Below, piece by piece: positions 7,764 to 17,655 of a stretch of DNA of 64,000 nt (positions are counted from its first letter, which is position 1; each line of letters opens with the position of its first letter). Below the pieces are notes generated by a model. It made no database searches. It was not told the DNA's origin and saw only the letters and a list, made by a program, of their open reading frames with translations. A program made the translations under genes and the position numbers. Origin of the DNA: Bacteroidaceae bacterium (GTDB lineage: Bacteria; Bacteroidota; Bacteroidia; Bacteroidales; Bacteroidaceae); the NCBI GenBank assembly GCA_017649485.1, contig JAGCGS010000015.1:1-64000 (forward strand). Direction: 5' to 3'.

Positions 7764-9353
7764 ATGATTTGTAAGTACGACTTTCTAATTATCGGTGCAG
7801 GCGTGGCTGGTATGAGCTATGCGCTGAAGATTGCACGTGCCCAAAAGGGCAAAGTTTGCATCATTTGCAAGACCACCTTGGAGGAGGCAAACACCAAGTA
7901 TGCACAAGGTGGTGTGGCGAGTGTGACGAACCTTGAACTTGACAATTTTGAGAAGCACATTGAAGATACAATGATTGCAGGCGATTACATCAGCGACCGT
8001 AAAGCAGTTGAGCAGGTGGTGCGTAATGCTCCTGCCCAGATTCAGGAGCTGGTACGATGGGGTGTGAACTTCGACCGTAAGGATGATGGCACATTTGACC
8101 TACATCGTGAGGGTGGGCATTCAGAGTTCCGTATCTTACATCATGCCGATGATACTGGTGCTGAGATTCAGAGAGGCTTGATGGAGGCTGTGCGACAGAA
8201 TCCTGATATCGAAGTAAAAGAGAATCATTTTGCCGTGGAGATTATCACCCAGCATCATTTGGGTCGTGTGGTGACTCGTCGTACCCCCAACATCGAGTGC
8301 TATGGAGCTTATGTCCTAAATCCTAATACGGAGAAAGTGGATACTTATCTGAGTAAGGTAACTTTAATGTGCACAGGTGGTTGCGGAGCCGTTTACCAAA
8401 CTACCACCAACCCTGTTATTGCCACTGGAGATGGTGAAGCGATGGTGTATCGTGCCAAAGGAACGGTACAGGACATGGAGTTCGTGCAATTCCACCCAAC
8501 GTCACTCTATCATGTGGGTGAGACACATCCTGCTTACCTAATTACGGAAGCTATGCGTGGCTATGGTGGCATTTTGCGTCTGCCTTCTGGTGAGACTTTC
8601 ATGGAGAAATATGACGAACGATTGTCTTTGGCTCCAAGAGACATTGTTGCTCGCGCCATCGATAAAGAAATGAAGATTCACGGCATCGACCATGTGTGTT
8701 TGGATGTGACGCACAAAGACCCCGAAGAGACAAAGCATCACTTTCCCAATATTTATAAGAAATGCCTCTCTATCGGCATAGATATAACAAAGGAGTATAT
8801 CCCTGTTCGTCCAGCTGCTCATTATATGTGTGGTGGTATTAAGGTGGATTTGAATGGTTGCTCATCTATTAAACGTTTATATGCCATTGGAGAATGTTCT
8901 TGTACAGGCTTGCATGGAGGCAATCGTTTGGCATCTAATTCACTCATTGAGGCAGTGGTATATGCTGATGCTGCTGCCAAGCACTCATTGGCACATGTTG
9001 ATGAGTATTACTTCAATAATGCTGTGCCTGAATGGAATGATGAAGGTACCCTCACGAATGAAGAAAAGGTGTTGATTACACAAAGTGTACGTGAGGTGGG
9101 TGAAATCATGAGCAATTATGTAGGTATTGTACGAAGTGACCTGCGATTGTGGCGAGCATGGGATCGCTTGGATTTGCTGTATGAAGAAACGGAGAAGCTG
9201 TTTAAGAAGAGTAAAGCCGATAAGGATATCTGCGAATTGCGTAATATGATCAATGTAGGGTATCTTATCACTCGTCAAGCTTTGGAGCGTAAAGAGTGCC
9301 GAGGATTGCACTATACCACTGATTATCCACTTCATGCCTATGACAAGAAGTAG
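7764..9353 (+). CDS. nadB: L-aspartate oxidase
   Basis: FAD enzyme that oxidises L-aspartate to iminoaspartate, the first step of de novo NAD synthesis. The protein has 529 residues from ATG 7764 (MICKYDFLIIGAGVAGMSYA), with the FAD fold GAGVAGMS, the flavin-proximal segment AQGGVASV, the family's HREGGHSEFRILHHADDTG region, and R/H residues of the substrate site in RPAAHYMCGG. It belongs to the succinate dehydrogenase/fumarate reductase flavoprotein superfamily; the short length and lack of quinone-enzyme neighbours favour NadB. nadA and nadC are not in the window. Its last 20 bases overlap the next gene. Confidence 0.93.
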   Translation: MICKYDFLIIGAGVAGMSYALKIARAQKGKVCIICKTTLEEANTKYAQGGVASVTNLELDNFEKHIEDTMIAGDYISDRKAVEQVVRNAPAQIQELVRWGVNFDRKDDGTFDLHREGGHSEFRILHHADDTGAEIQRGLMEAVRQNPDIEVKENHFAVEIITQHHLGRVVTRRTPNIECYGAYVLNPNTEKVDTYLSKVTLMCTGGCGAVYQTTTNPVIATGDGEAMVYRAKGTVQDMEFVQFHPTSLYHVGETHPAYLITEAMRGYGGILRLPSGETFMEKYDERLSLAPRDIVARAIDKEMKIHGIDHVCLDVTHKDPEETKHHFPNIYKKCLSIGIDITKEYIPVRPAAHYMCGGIKVDLNGCSSIKRLYAIGECSCTGLHGGNRLASNSLIEAVVYADAAAKHSLAHVDEYYFNNAVPEWNDEGTLTNEEKVLITQSVREVGEIMSNYVGIVRSDLRLWRAWDRLDLLYEETEKLFKKSKADKDICELRNMINVGYLITRQALERKECRGLHYTTDYPLHAYDKK

Positions 9354-10011
9354 CATTTTAATTGCCTGTGTGCTGATGGTTTGGCTCACAAGTCTGACTA
9401 TTACTGAGCTACATGCCCAAGTTAAAAGTCCTACGGCTTTGTATCTCGACTCGTTGGGCTATGTAAATGTGACAGAACAGGACAACAGCATACAGGTAAG
9501 CTTGATGTATTCGAGAGACGACAACTTTACAGGCAAGCGACTTTATAATGACTTACGTGAGGCTTATTTGCATCGCGATGCCATAGCTCCATTGCTCAAA
9601 GCTCAACAGTTGCTTCATGAGATACATCCTGAATATAACATCATCATTTTCGATGCCGCTCGTCCTATGCATATTCAACAACAGATGTGGGACAGGGTAA
9701 AAGGCACGAAGCAACAGAATTATGTGTCGAACCCTACTCGTGGGGGAGGACTGCATAACTATGGGTTGGCAGTGGATATCAGCATTGTTAATGCTCAAGG
9801 TGATACCATCCCAATGGGTACTGTAGTTGATCATTTAGGCAAAGAGGCACATACCGATTATACGGCGATTAGCCAGGAAGCTTTGTTAAACAGAAGGTTA
9901 CTTATACAGGTGATGCGTAAAGCTGGATTCAGGTCTTTGCCTTCAGAGTGGTGGCATTTCAACTTGGTGAGTCGCAATGTGGCAAGAGAGAAATACAAGG
10001 TGATTCCATGA
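9334..10011 (+). CDS. M15-family D-Ala-D-Ala dipeptidase (VanX/DdpX-like)
   Basis: A 225-residue exported zinc dipeptidase. The signal peptide is at residues ~5-29 (LIACVLMVWLTSL, cleavage after LHA). Zinc-site motifs are SNPTRGGGLHNYGLAVDIS (SxHxxxxAxD-like) and EWWHFN near the C-terminus; the substrate-side Arg is in FDAARP. The family hydrolyses D-Ala-D-Ala; in organisms without vancomycin-resistance clusters it serves peptidoglycan peptide recycling. There is no vanHAS neighbour, so resistance is not implied. ATG 9340 is an alternative start. Translation is likely coupled both to nadB (20-base overlap) and to the methyltransferase downstream (ATGA overlap). Confidence 0.88.
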   Translation: MPMTRSSILIACVLMVWLTSLTITELHAQVKSPTALYLDSLGYVNVTEQDNSIQVSLMYSRDDNFTGKRLYNDLREAYLHRDAIAPLLKAQQLLHEIHPEYNIIIFDAARPMHIQQQMWDRVKGTKQQNYVSNPTRGGGLHNYGLAVDISIVNAQGDTIPMGTVVDHLGKEAHTDYTAISQEALLNRRLLIQVMRKAGFRSLPSEWWHFNLVSRNVAREKYKVIP

Positions 10012-11195
10012 AACATTTTATTCAGGAACATAGGGAAGACGATGTCAGACAGCTGGCTCTACAAGCGAACAGATATCCTGACATTGATATACCTTACGCT
10101 TTAACGCAGATAGCTGGTTGGCAGAGTATACGCAACAAAGTGCCTACCTGGGCTGCTTGTTCTGATATTATCTATCCTTCTCACCTACCTTTGGAGCAAT
10201 GTTCATCGGAAGTTGCTGCTCTATATAAATATGGTGTTGTATCAACATCAGGGCATACAGACTCTTTGGTTGATCTCACTGGTGGCTTTGGTATCGACTG
10301 TTGGTTTATGTCAAGAGCCTTCCAACGTGTCATTTATGTGGAAAGGCAAGAGGAGCTTGCCAAAATAGCGGAGCATAATTTCAATATATTGAATAATAAT
10401 TGTAATTCATCTTTTGTTAATTGTCAATCAGAAGAATGGCTTCACGAATGCCAGAGACCTGTTAGCTGGTTCTTTTTAGATCCTGCCCGTAGAGATGAAC
10501 ATGGTGGTAAAACTGTGGCTATCAGCGATTGCGAGCCTGATGTATGTGCTTTAGAAGAAATACTGGTAGAGAAAGCAAGCAAAATAATGGTGAAGCTATC
10601 TCCAATGCTTGACCTGAACCTGGCTTGTCACCAACTGAAACACATTCAAGAAGCTCACATCGTTGCCATTGACAACGAATGTAAAGAATTGTTGTTGATA
10701 TTGAGCAAAGATTGTGAATCGGATGCCGATAATATGCCGATATTTTGTGTTAATATCCGAAAAAGTGAAACACAGGTATTTGTATTCTGCAAACAAGAAG
10801 AGAAGTTTTCGACTTGTCAAATGGCTGAAAGTATAGGTCATTATCTGTATGAGCCAAACGCCTCTATTATGAAAGCTGGAGCTTTCCGTTGTATTTGCCA
10901 ACGATACGAATTAAAAAAACTACAGGCTAATAGCCACTTATATACTTCTAATGAATATCTTGCCGACTACCCAGGTCGCATCTTTGAAGTAGAGGCTATA
11001 AGTGATTTTGGTAAAAAGAATCTAAAGACCTTCCTCACAGACCTCCACAAAGCAAACCTTACTGTACGAAATTTTCCGGCTTCAGTAGCCGATCTTCGCA
11101 AACGATTTCATTTGCAAGAAGGAGGTGACATCTATCTATTTGCCACTATGCTACATCCACAGCAGAAGATACTCATCAGATGCAGAAAGGTATAA
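10008..11195 (+). CDS. Class I SAM-dependent methyltransferase, THUMP-like-domain family
   Basis: The start at 10008 overlaps the previous stop (ATGA) and gives 395 residues. The methyltransferase core has VDLTGGFGIDCWFMS as SAM motif I, an acidic YVERQEEL as motif II, and FFLDPARRDEHGGK in the position of motif IV, with ISDCEPDV following. This DPARR arrangement is characteristic of a conserved family found across the Bacteroidota, usually annotated as a THUMP-like-domain methyltransferase. The substrate is unknown; a nucleic acid is plausible from the RsmD/Trm-like core but not shown here. The C-terminal ~90 residues would form the substrate-binding extension. Confidence 0.85.
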   Translation: MKHFIQEHREDDVRQLALQANRYPDIDIPYALTQIAGWQSIRNKVPTWAACSDIIYPSHLPLEQCSSEVAALYKYGVVSTSGHTDSLVDLTGGFGIDCWFMSRAFQRVIYVERQEELAKIAEHNFNILNNNCNSSFVNCQSEEWLHECQRPVSWFFLDPARRDEHGGKTVAISDCEPDVCALEEILVEKASKIMVKLSPMLDLNLACHQLKHIQEAHIVAIDNECKELLLILSKDCESDADNMPIFCVNIRKSETQVFVFCKQEEKFSTCQMAESIGHYLYEPNASIMKAGAFRCICQRYELKKLQANSHLYTSNEYLADYPGRIFEVEAISDFGKKNLKTFLTDLHKANLTVRNFPASVADLRKRFHLQEGGDIYLFATMLHPQQKILIRCRKV

Positions 11196-11246
11196 AAGCT
11201 ACAGTAAAAAATGAAGTTTTTAAAAGAAAAACAAAATATAATAACA

Positions 11247-11714
11247 ATGAAGAAGATTATTAACCCTTGGCGTAACCATCCTAAATACAACTGTTTTGGC
11301 TGTTGTCCTGACAATCCTTACGGGCTACACATGGTGTTTTATGAGGATGGTGACTATATCGTGAGTACCTGGCATCCAGAAGCCAACTATCAGGGATGGG
11401 TGAACACAATGCATGGCGGCATTCTTAGTACATTGATTGATGAAACCTGTGGATGGGTGGTGACTCGAAAGATGCAGACCAGTGGTTTTACTACCAATCT
11501 CAATGTAAAGTTCCGCAAGGCAGTTTCCACAACTGAACCCAAATTAACTATCCGTGCCAACATCGTAAAGCAAATGCGTAACCTGCTGTTCATCCATGCA
11601 GAAATAACTAATTCTGAAGGTCAACTCTGTGTAGAGGGTGAAGCCACCTATTTCTTAATGAATGCTGAAAAAGCCCAAACTATGGGATTTATCACTTGCG
11701 AGGTGGAAGAATAA
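11247..11714 (+). CDS. PaaI/4HBT-family thioesterase
   Basis: A hotdog-fold acyl-CoA or acyl-ACP thioesterase of 155 residues. The signature is GWVNTMHGGILSTLIDETCG, with the conserved HGG and the following acidic residue of the active site. An N-terminal CFGCCPDNPYG cysteine motif is typical of the Bacteroidota version. ATG 11247 (MKKIINPWRNHPKYNC) is preferred over 11211, whose extra 12 residues are Lys-rich and unconserved-looking. The natural substrate cannot be deduced. It is the last gene of the nadB-led plus-strand run. Confidence 0.85.
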   Translation: MKKIINPWRNHPKYNCFGCCPDNPYGLHMVFYEDGDYIVSTWHPEANYQGWVNTMHGGILSTLIDETCGWVVTRKMQTSGFTTNLNVKFRKAVSTTEPKLTIRANIVKQMRNLLFIHAEITNSEGQLCVEGEATYFLMNAEKAQTMGFITCEVEE

Positions 11715-11736
11715 AAAAGGCGGAGTTTCCTCCGCC
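11713..11736 (-). terminator. Rho-independent terminator of the sdhCAB operon
   Basis: GGCGGAG (11719-11725) and CTCCGCC (11730-11736) form a GC-rich stem with loop TTTC. On the minus strand it is followed by a run of six T (11718-11713), the classic form for the sdh transcript. On the plus strand there is no T-run. Confidence 0.85.
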
Positions 11737-11762
11737 TCAAATGAAAGCTATGTGTAAAGAGA

Positions 11763-12518
11763 TTAGTCTTTCAGTTTAGCCTTGATGAAATCACGGTTCA
11801 GGTGAGCAATGTTGATGATGCTCTCGTTCTTCGGGCACTCAGCCTCGCAGGCACGAGTGTTGGTGCAGTTACCAAAGCCCAATTCGTCCATCTTGCTCAG
11901 CATGGCCTTAGCACGACGCAAAGCTTCTGGCTTGCCTTGTGGTAACAGGTTAAGCTGTGTAATCTTAGACGAAACGAACAACATTGCTGAGCCGTTCTTG
12001 CAAGCTGCAACACATGCACCACAACCGATACAAGCTGCTGCATCCATTGCCTCTTCTGCGATATCCTTTGGAATAGGTAGAGCGTTGGCATCTTGAGGAG
12101 CACCAGTACGAACGGTTACATAACCACCAGCCTGCATGATTTTATCAAAAGCTGAACGATCTACCATCAAGTCCTTGATAACAGGGAAACCTGCAGAACG
12201 CCAAGGCTCAACTGTGATGGTATCACCATCCTTAAAACGACGCATGTAAATTTGGCAAGTAGTGGCACCAGTTGCTGGACCATGAGGATGACCATTGATA
12301 TAGAGTGAACACATACCGCAGATACCCTCGCGACAATCGTGATCGAATACGATAGGTTCATTACCTGAACTCACGATCTGCTCATTCAGGATGTCGAGCA
12401 TTTCGAGGAATGAGGTATCACCAGGGATATCGTTCATCTGGAACTCGTCAAAATGGCCTTTCTCCTTCGGACCGTTTTGACGCCATATTCTCAATTTAAA
12501 TGATATATTTTTATCCAT
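11763..12518 (-). CDS. sdhB: Succinate dehydrogenase/fumarate reductase iron-sulfur subunit
   Basis: A 251-residue subunit passing electrons between the flavin and quinone. The [2Fe-2S] ligands are in CREGICGMCSLYINGHPHGP; the C-terminal domain has CIGCGACVAACKNGS and CTNTRACEAECPKN for the remaining clusters. ATG 12518 (MDKNISFKLRIWRQ) was chosen; the frame remains open upstream but that extension overlaps sdhA and is not family-like. It lies 37 bases after sdhA. In anaerobic Bacteroidota this complex mainly works as fumarate reductase; direction of reaction is inferred from lifestyle, not sequence. Confidence 0.95.
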   Translation of the reverse strand: MDKNISFKLRIWRQNGPKEKGHFDEFQMNDIPGDTSFLEMLDILNEQIVSSGNEPIVFDHDCREGICGMCSLYINGHPHGPATGATTCQIYMRRFKDGDTITVEPWRSAGFPVIKDLMVDRSAFDKIMQAGGYVTVRTGAPQDANALPIPKDIAEEAMDAAACIGCGACVAACKNGSAMLFVSSKITQLNLLPQGKPEALRRAKAMLSKMDELGFGNCTNTRACEAECPKNESIINIAHLNRDFIKAKLKD

Positions 12519-12555
12519 AGTTATCTTTATTTCTTTAAAATGTTCAACTTTCCCT

Positions 12556-14535
12556 TTAGCTCTTATAGTTACGAGTCTGTACCTTGATAGCCTCATATTC
12601 AAGAGGTTCCTTTAGCATAACAGGTTCTTTGTCATCAGATCCCTGATATTCCCAACATCCTACATAGAAATAGTTCTTGTCATCACGCAGAGCCTCACCT
12701 TCCTCAGTTTGGTATTCTTCACGGAAATGGCCACCACAGCTCTCGTTGCGACTTAATGCATCATGAGCCATCAACTCACCCATTGTGATGAAGTCGTTTA
12801 GTCGGAATGCCTTCTCCAACTCTACGTTCACGCCATCCTGCTTGCCAGGAATAAACAAATCGGTTTCGAACACCTTGCGGATTTCTTTCAGCTTCTCCAA
12901 GCCAATCTTCAGGCCTTCTGCTGTACGTCCCATACCAACATATTCCCACATGATGTGACCCAATTCCTTGTGAATAGAATCAACAGAACGTTTACCTTTG
13001 ATGTTCATCAGATGATCGATCTTAGCTTGAACAGACTTTTCTGCTTCATCGAACTCAGGACTATCGGTAGAGAAGCGAGGTACTGTAATCTGATCGCTCA
13101 GGTAGTTCTGGATTGTGTAAGGCAATACGAAGTAACCATCAGCCAAGCCCTGCATCAAAGCAGAAGCCCCCAGGCGGTTAGCACCGTGGTCAGAGAAGTT
13201 AGCCTCACCAATAGCGAACAGACCCTTTACACTGGTTTGCAACTCATAGTCAACCCATATACCACCCATTGTGTAGTGGATAGCAGGATAAATCATCATT
13301 GGGTAGTAGTACTTAACACCATTGATCTCATTAGCCACCTTGCCTGGATTAACATCGGTGATTTCCTCATACATATCGAACAGGTTGCCATAGCGCTGAC
13401 GAATCACGTCAATGCCCAGACGGCCGATTGCCTCTGAGAAGTCGAGGAATACGGCCAAACCTGTGTTATTAACACCATAACCCTTGTCGCAACGCTCCTT
13501 AGCAGCACGAGAAGCCACATCGCGAGGAACGAGGTTACCGAATGCAGGATAGCGACGCTCCAGATAGTAATCACGCTGTTCTTCTGGTATATCAGCACCC
13601 TGCAACGTGCCTTCCTGCAACTTCTTGGCATCTTCAAGCTTTTTAGGTACCCAGATACGACCATCATTACGCAGAGACTCAGACATCAGTGTCAGCTTAG
13701 ACTGTTTGTCGCCATGAACAGGGATACAAGTTGGGTGAATTTGTACGAAAGCTGGGTTAGCAAACCAAGCGCCCTTGCGATAGCAAGCCATAGCAGCAGA
13801 AACGTTACAAGCCATAGCATTGGTTGACAAGAAATAGGTATTGCCATAACCTCCAGTAGCGATTACAACAGCATGAGCAGCGAAACGCTCTAGTTTACCA
13901 GTCACCAAGTTACGAGCAATGATACCACGAGCACGGCCATCAATCAACACCACATCTAGCATCTCGTAGCGAGTGTAGAGCTTAACTGTGCCGGCTGCAA
14001 CCTGGCAACTCAATGCAGAATAAGCACCCAGCAACAGCTGCTGACCCGTTTGGCCACGGGCATAGAACGTACGACTTACCTGTGCACCACCAAAAGAACG
14101 GTTGGCAAGTAAGCCACCATATTCACGTGCGAAAGGAACACCCTGAGCTACGCACTGGTCGATAATGCTGTTTGAAACCTCTGCCAAACGATAAACATTA
14201 GCCTCACGAGCACGATAGTCACCACCCTTTACAGTATCATAGAACAGACGATAGACAGAGTCGCCATCGTTCTGATAATTCTTAGCAGCATTGATACCAC
14301 CCTGTGCAGCAATGGAATGTGCACGGCGTGGACTGTCCTGAATACAGAAATTGAATACACGGAAACCCATCTCACCAAGAGAAGCAGCTGCAGATGCGCC
14401 TGCCAGACCCGTACCAACCACGATGATGTCCAAGCGACGCTTGTTAGCTGGGTTTACCAATTTTTGATGAGCCTTATAGTTGGTCCATTTCTCAGCTACT
14501 GGCCCTTCAGGAATCTTAGAATCTATCTTAGTCAT
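12556..14535 (-). CDS. sdhA: Succinate dehydrogenase/fumarate reductase flavoprotein subunit
   Basis: The 659-residue catalytic subunit that interconverts fumarate and succinate at the cytoplasmic membrane. FAD-binding [15 protein letters not shown] is at ~39-53, the covalent-flavin histidine is in [15 protein letters not shown], and substrate-site residues are in QIHPTC and the [10 protein letters not shown] segment. The sequence is of the Bacteroides/Bacillus-type long form. It sits between sdhC (16-base gap) and sdhB, giving the order C-A-B in one transcript. Confidence 0.96.
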   Translation of the reverse strand: MTKIDSKIPEGPVAEKWTNYKAHQKLVNPANKRRLDIIVVGTGLAGASAAASLGEMGFRVFNFCIQDSPRRAHSIAAQGGINAAKNYQNDGDSVYRLFYDTVKGGDYRAREANVYRLAEVSNSIIDQCVAQGVPFAREYGGLLANRSFGGAQVSRTFYARGQTGQQLLLGAYSALSCQVAAGTVKLYTRYEMLDVVLIDGRARGIIARNLVTGKLERFAAHAVVIATGGYGNTYFLSTNAMACNVSAAMACYRKGAWFANPAFVQIHPTCIPVHGDKQSKLTLMSESLRNDGRIWVPKKLEDAKKLQEGTLQGADIPEEQRDYYLERRYPAFGNLVPRDVASRAAKERCDKGYGVNNTGLAVFLDFSEAIGRLGIDVIRQRYGNLFDMYEEITDVNPGKVANEINGVKYYYPMMIYPAIHYTMGGIWVDYELQTSVKGLFAIGEANFSDHGANRLGASALMQGLADGYFVLPYTIQNYLSDQITVPRFSTDSPEFDEAEKSVQAKIDHLMNIKGKRSVDSIHKELGHIMWEYVGMGRTAEGLKIGLEKLKEIRKVFETDLFIPGKQDGVNVELEKAFRLNDFITMGELMAHDALSRNESCGGHFREEYQTEEGEALRDDKNYFYVGCWEYQGSDDKEPVMLKEPLEYEAIKVQTRNYKS

Positions 14536-14552
14536 AGTTTTAGTTTTTTAGT

Positions 14553-15230
14553 TTAAATCAACGATTTGACATAGAATACGATAACAACCAGTGCAAAGCA
14601 ACCTACTACGATTGTGCTGAAGATATTGCCAATACACTTCCAACGGTCAAACCAGATACGGTTGTTCCAACCAAGAGTCTGTAAAGCGCTCCAAAAACCA
14701 TGAGTGAGGTGGAACCACAGGGCGCAGAGCCAAATCAGATACAGCACCACATAAATAATGTTACTGAACGTCTGCTGAATGTGATAGATACCATTGGTAG
14801 CATTGCTCATTACCTCTAAGTCTGTAGAATGCATCAATTCGGGCAACATCATTTTGCTCCAGAAATTGAACAGGTGCAATACTAAGCCCAAGAACACAAT
14901 GATGCCCAGCACCAACATGTTCTGTGATGCCCACTCAACAGTCTTTGGTCTGTCGGTCACAGCATAGCGTTCACTACCACGCGCTTTCCTGTTCTGCCAA
15001 GTAAGCCAGAAAGCGTAAATCAAATGAATGATGAACAACAGAGCCAGTGCCATGGTTGCTGCTACAGCATACCAGTTAGCACCCAGCATTTCGCAAATCC
15101 AGTTGTAACCAGAGGGCGAAATCAAGGCAACGACGTTCATCGCACAGTGAAATGTCAGAAATAGGACAAGGGCGATACCAGTAACACTCATCACCACTTT
15201 CCTTCCTACTGATGAATTACTTAACCACAT
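14553..15230 (-). CDS. sdhC: Succinate dehydrogenase/fumarate reductase cytochrome b subunit
   Basis: A 225-residue di-haem-type membrane anchor with five hydrophobic segments (about residues 12-37, 53-77, 104-125, 155-175, 199-222). Histidines suited to haem binding are in FHCAMNVVAL, FIIHLIYAF, VLHLFNFW and WFHLTHGFW. It anchors SdhAB to the membrane and exchanges electrons with menaquinone. It is the first gene of the sdhCAB operon and has a well-placed promoter. Confidence 0.95.
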   Translation of the reverse strand: MWLSNSSVGRKVVMSVTGIALVLFLTFHCAMNVVALISPSGYNWICEMLGANWYAVAATMALALLFIIHLIYAFWLTWQNRKARGSERYAVTDRPKTVEWASQNMLVLGIIVFLGLVLHLFNFWSKMMLPELMHSTDLEVMSNATNGIYHIQQTFSNIIYVVLYLIWLCALWFHLTHGFWSALQTLGWNNRIWFDRWKCIGNIFSTIVVGCFALVVIVFYVKSLI

Positions 15231-15303
15231 AAATAATTGAGTTTTAAATATTTTAATTTGTTTTAAGATACATACTAATAAAAACTATATCAATAATTAG
15301 CTA

Positions 15304-15335
15304 CAAAAATAAGTTAAAAACAATTATTTAGCAAA
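15304..15335 (-). promoter_or_regulatory. Promoter of sdhCAB
   Basis: On the minus strand TTTG (15335-15332), 20 bases, TATTTTTG (15311-15304). The predicted start near 15298 leaves a leader of about 68 bases before sdhC. Confidence 0.65.
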
Positions 15336-15386
15336 TAGTTGGTAAAATATTTAATCACAATTGTATATGTTTTTCAACATTTGCAC

Positions 15387-15394
15387 TATCTTTG
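15387..15394 (+). promoter_or_regulatory. -7 box of the PAP2 phosphatase gene
   Basis: TATCTTTG, 21 bases before ATG 15416; no clear TTTG at the right distance upstream (ATTG-like bases near 15360). Confidence 0.5.
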
Positions 15395-15415
15395 TAACCA
15401 TAAAAGAATAAGAAT

Positions 15416-16018
15416 ATGAAGAGAACTGCGATTCTAATGATTATGCTGGCTATAGCCACTGTTGCCATAACTGCCCAGAACTGGGAAGTGAATATGCTTC
15501 ATGATATCAATGGATGGGATAGTCAGTTTATGCATGACTATAGTAAATTTATTTCGAAGACAGAGCCTTATGTGGCATTAGGCATACCTACCATGATGGG
15601 AGTGATAGGTTTAATTAAGAAAGACCGCCAACTTCAGAAGGATGCCATATATATAGGTGCGAGCGTTGCTGGCGCTTTTGCCTTGTCTTTTGGATTGAAA
15701 TATATCGTAAACCGTACTCGACCTTATGATGCTTGGCCAGAAATGATTTATCCGAGAAGTACAGAGGCAGATCCATCATTCCCCTCTGGGCATACAGCAT
15801 CAGCTTTTGCGCTCTGCACATCGCTTTGCATCAAGTATCCCAAATGGTATGTGATAGCTCCCTCAGCCATTTATGCCGTTTCAGTAGGTGTGTCTCGCAT
15901 GCATGAGGGTGTACATTATCCCACAGATGTGATGGCAGGTGCACTGATTGGCGCAGGTTGTGCCATAGGAAGCGTGTATGCTTCAAAATGGTTGAACAAA
16001 GTGCTATTTGGCGACTAA
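15416..16018 (+). CDS. PAP2-family phosphatase, exported
   Basis: A 200-residue type-2 phosphatidic acid phosphatase. All three motifs are present: KYIVNRTRP, SFPSGH, and SRMHEGVHYPTD with the catalytic His. A signal peptide (residues 1-20, TVAITAQ) and further hydrophobic helices place it in or at the periplasmic side of the membrane. Family members dephosphorylate undecaprenyl pyrophosphate, lipid A or phosphatidylglycerol phosphate; the sequence alone does not choose among these. The 3' end overlaps the convergent S41 protease gene by 15 bases. Confidence 0.9.
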   Translation: MKRTAILMIMLAIATVAITAQNWEVNMLHDINGWDSQFMHDYSKFISKTEPYVALGIPTMMGVIGLIKKDRQLQKDAIYIGASVAGAFALSFGLKYIVNRTRPYDAWPEMIYPRSTEADPSFPSGHTASAFALCTSLCIKYPKWYVIAPSAIYAVSVGVSRMHEGVHYPTDVMAGALIGAGCAIGSVYASKWLNKVLFGD

Positions 16019-17620
16019 AAACTTTTCATAGCTTTCATTTAGCACCCATAGAGCTTTGAGTACACTCTCATTGGTAGTATTAATCACCTGATAATACTCA
16101 CTCATATCCCATAGGTCTCGAGCCATAAGTGCTTTGAGTTGGGTATTGATTAGGGGCAATGATTTATCATACTCCTCACCATTCAATTCAATCTTTACCT
16201 TTTCTGCTTCTTGTTTCAAGATGGCAAGCACATCCTTGCCTATTTTATAATCAGCATTAAACTGACTAAAGTCCTTATATTTACGATTCAAATCCTTGCG
16301 ATGTCCATCAATATACATCGCAACAGTCTTGTTGACAACTCCCTTAGCCACTAAGTTTCTATGTAATTTGGTATAAGAAACTGTATCTATCGGAACAAAA
16401 TAATCGGGCATAATGCCTCCACCACCATATACGGTTCTGGACAAACGTCTTGTTGTATATTTCAAAGAATCAGGGAAATGTATGCTATCTGCATGCATCA
16501 GTTCGCCATTGTTATAACGATCAATTAAGTCGGAACGATATTGCTCAAAATCCACCTCTACAGCTTTGCCATCACCTTTTGTAGATTTAGTGTAGGGCTT
16601 TTGGATGCAACGACCCACAGGTGTATAATAGCGAGCCACAGTAAGGCGAATCATAGAGCCATCAGGCAAGTCTATAGGTCTTTGTACCAGTCCTTTGCCA
16701 AACGAGCGACGACCTACTACCACTGCTCTGTCCCAATCTTGCATGGCACCTGTCACAATCTCAGAAGCTGATGCGGAATACTCATCCACTAGAATCACTA
16801 ACCTGCCTTCTTGGAAATGTCCATTTCCCTTGGCATAATAGTTACTGCGCCTCTCTGACCGCCCCTCTGTATAAACAATCAATTCACGCTGACCTAAGAA
16901 CTCATTCGCCAAATCTATGGCAGCATTCAAGTAGCCTCCGCCATTACCTTGTAAGTCCAATATCAAATCCTGCATGCCTTGCTCTTGCAACTTCTGCATA
17001 GCCTCTAAGAACTCCTTGCCCGTATTTATGGCAAAGCGACTTACCTTGATGTAACCAATCCCAGGTTCTATCATATAAGAAGCGTCTAAACTATAGAGAG
17101 GTATTTTATCACGTTTCACGGCAAAGTGCAGTAAATCTTTCACATCCCGACGAAGCACTGTCAAATCCACCATTGTTCCCTTAGGACCACGCAAGCGCTT
17201 CATGATATCTTCCGTACTGAGTTTCACACCAGCTATGGTGGTATCATTAACGGCAATGATGCGATCGCCTGCTAAGATGCCCACTTTTTCTGAAGGGCCT
17301 CCACTGACAGGTTGAATCACCAATAAAGTATCTTCCATCATTTGAAATTGCACCCCAATGCCATCGAAATTCCCTTGTAAAGGCTCATTCATTTCCTTTA
17401 CTTCATCGGGATTGCTGTAAGTGGAATGGGGGTCAAGTTGTGAGAGCATTTTAATTATAGCTTCCTCAACTAATCTATTTTCGTCAACGGTGTCCACATA
17501 TAGCTGACTGATAGCATATTCCGCCAAATTCAGCTTACGGAGAGCCTGACGTGATGTGGTTTGCGAAAAGGCCGAGAATGACAGTGCGGCCAACAATACT
17601 ATGAATAGTAGCCTTTTCAT
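16004..17620 (-). CDS. S41-family C-terminal processing peptidase
   Basis: A 538-residue periplasmic serine protease (CtpA/Prc type). Residues 1-20 form a signal peptide (LSFSAFSQ), a PDZ domain occupies ~85-160 (FDGIGVQF ... GDRIIAVNDTTIAG), and the catalytic core has LDLQGNGGGY (222-230), Ser284 in YSASASE and Lys309 in RRSFGKG. It probably removes C-terminal tails or degrades misfolded envelope proteins. It is the last gene of the minus-strand run from 22137, 35 bases after coaD. Confidence 0.93.
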   Translation of the reverse strand: MKRLLFIVLLAALSFSAFSQTTSRQALRKLNLAEYAISQLYVDTVDENRLVEEAIIKMLSQLDPHSTYSNPDEVKEMNEPLQGNFDGIGVQFQMMEDTLLVIQPVSGGPSEKVGILAGDRIIAVNDTTIAGVKLSTEDIMKRLRGPKGTMVDLTVLRRDVKDLLHFAVKRDKIPLYSLDASYMIEPGIGYIKVSRFAINTGKEFLEAMQKLQEQGMQDLILDLQGNGGGYLNAAIDLANEFLGQRELIVYTEGRSERRSNYYAKGNGHFQEGRLVILVDEYSASASEIVTGAMQDWDRAVVVGRRSFGKGLVQRPIDLPDGSMIRLTVARYYTPVGRCIQKPYTKSTKGDGKAVEVDFEQYRSDLIDRYNNGELMHADSIHFPDSLKYTTRRLSRTVYGGGGIMPDYFVPIDTVSYTKLHRNLVAKGVVNKTVAMYIDGHRKDLNRKYKDFSQFNADYKIGKDVLAILKQEAEKVKIELNGEEYDKSLPLINTQLKALMARDLWDMSEYYQVINTTNESVLKALWVLNESYEKFLVAK

Positions 17621-17655
17621 AATAACAAAATCTTTTAATTCCTAAATCCAAACTC

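Noticed and set aside
9334..10011. Vancomycin-resistance VanX
   Set aside because: The enzyme is of that family, but no vanH, vanA or vanRS genes are present; a recycling role is more likely.
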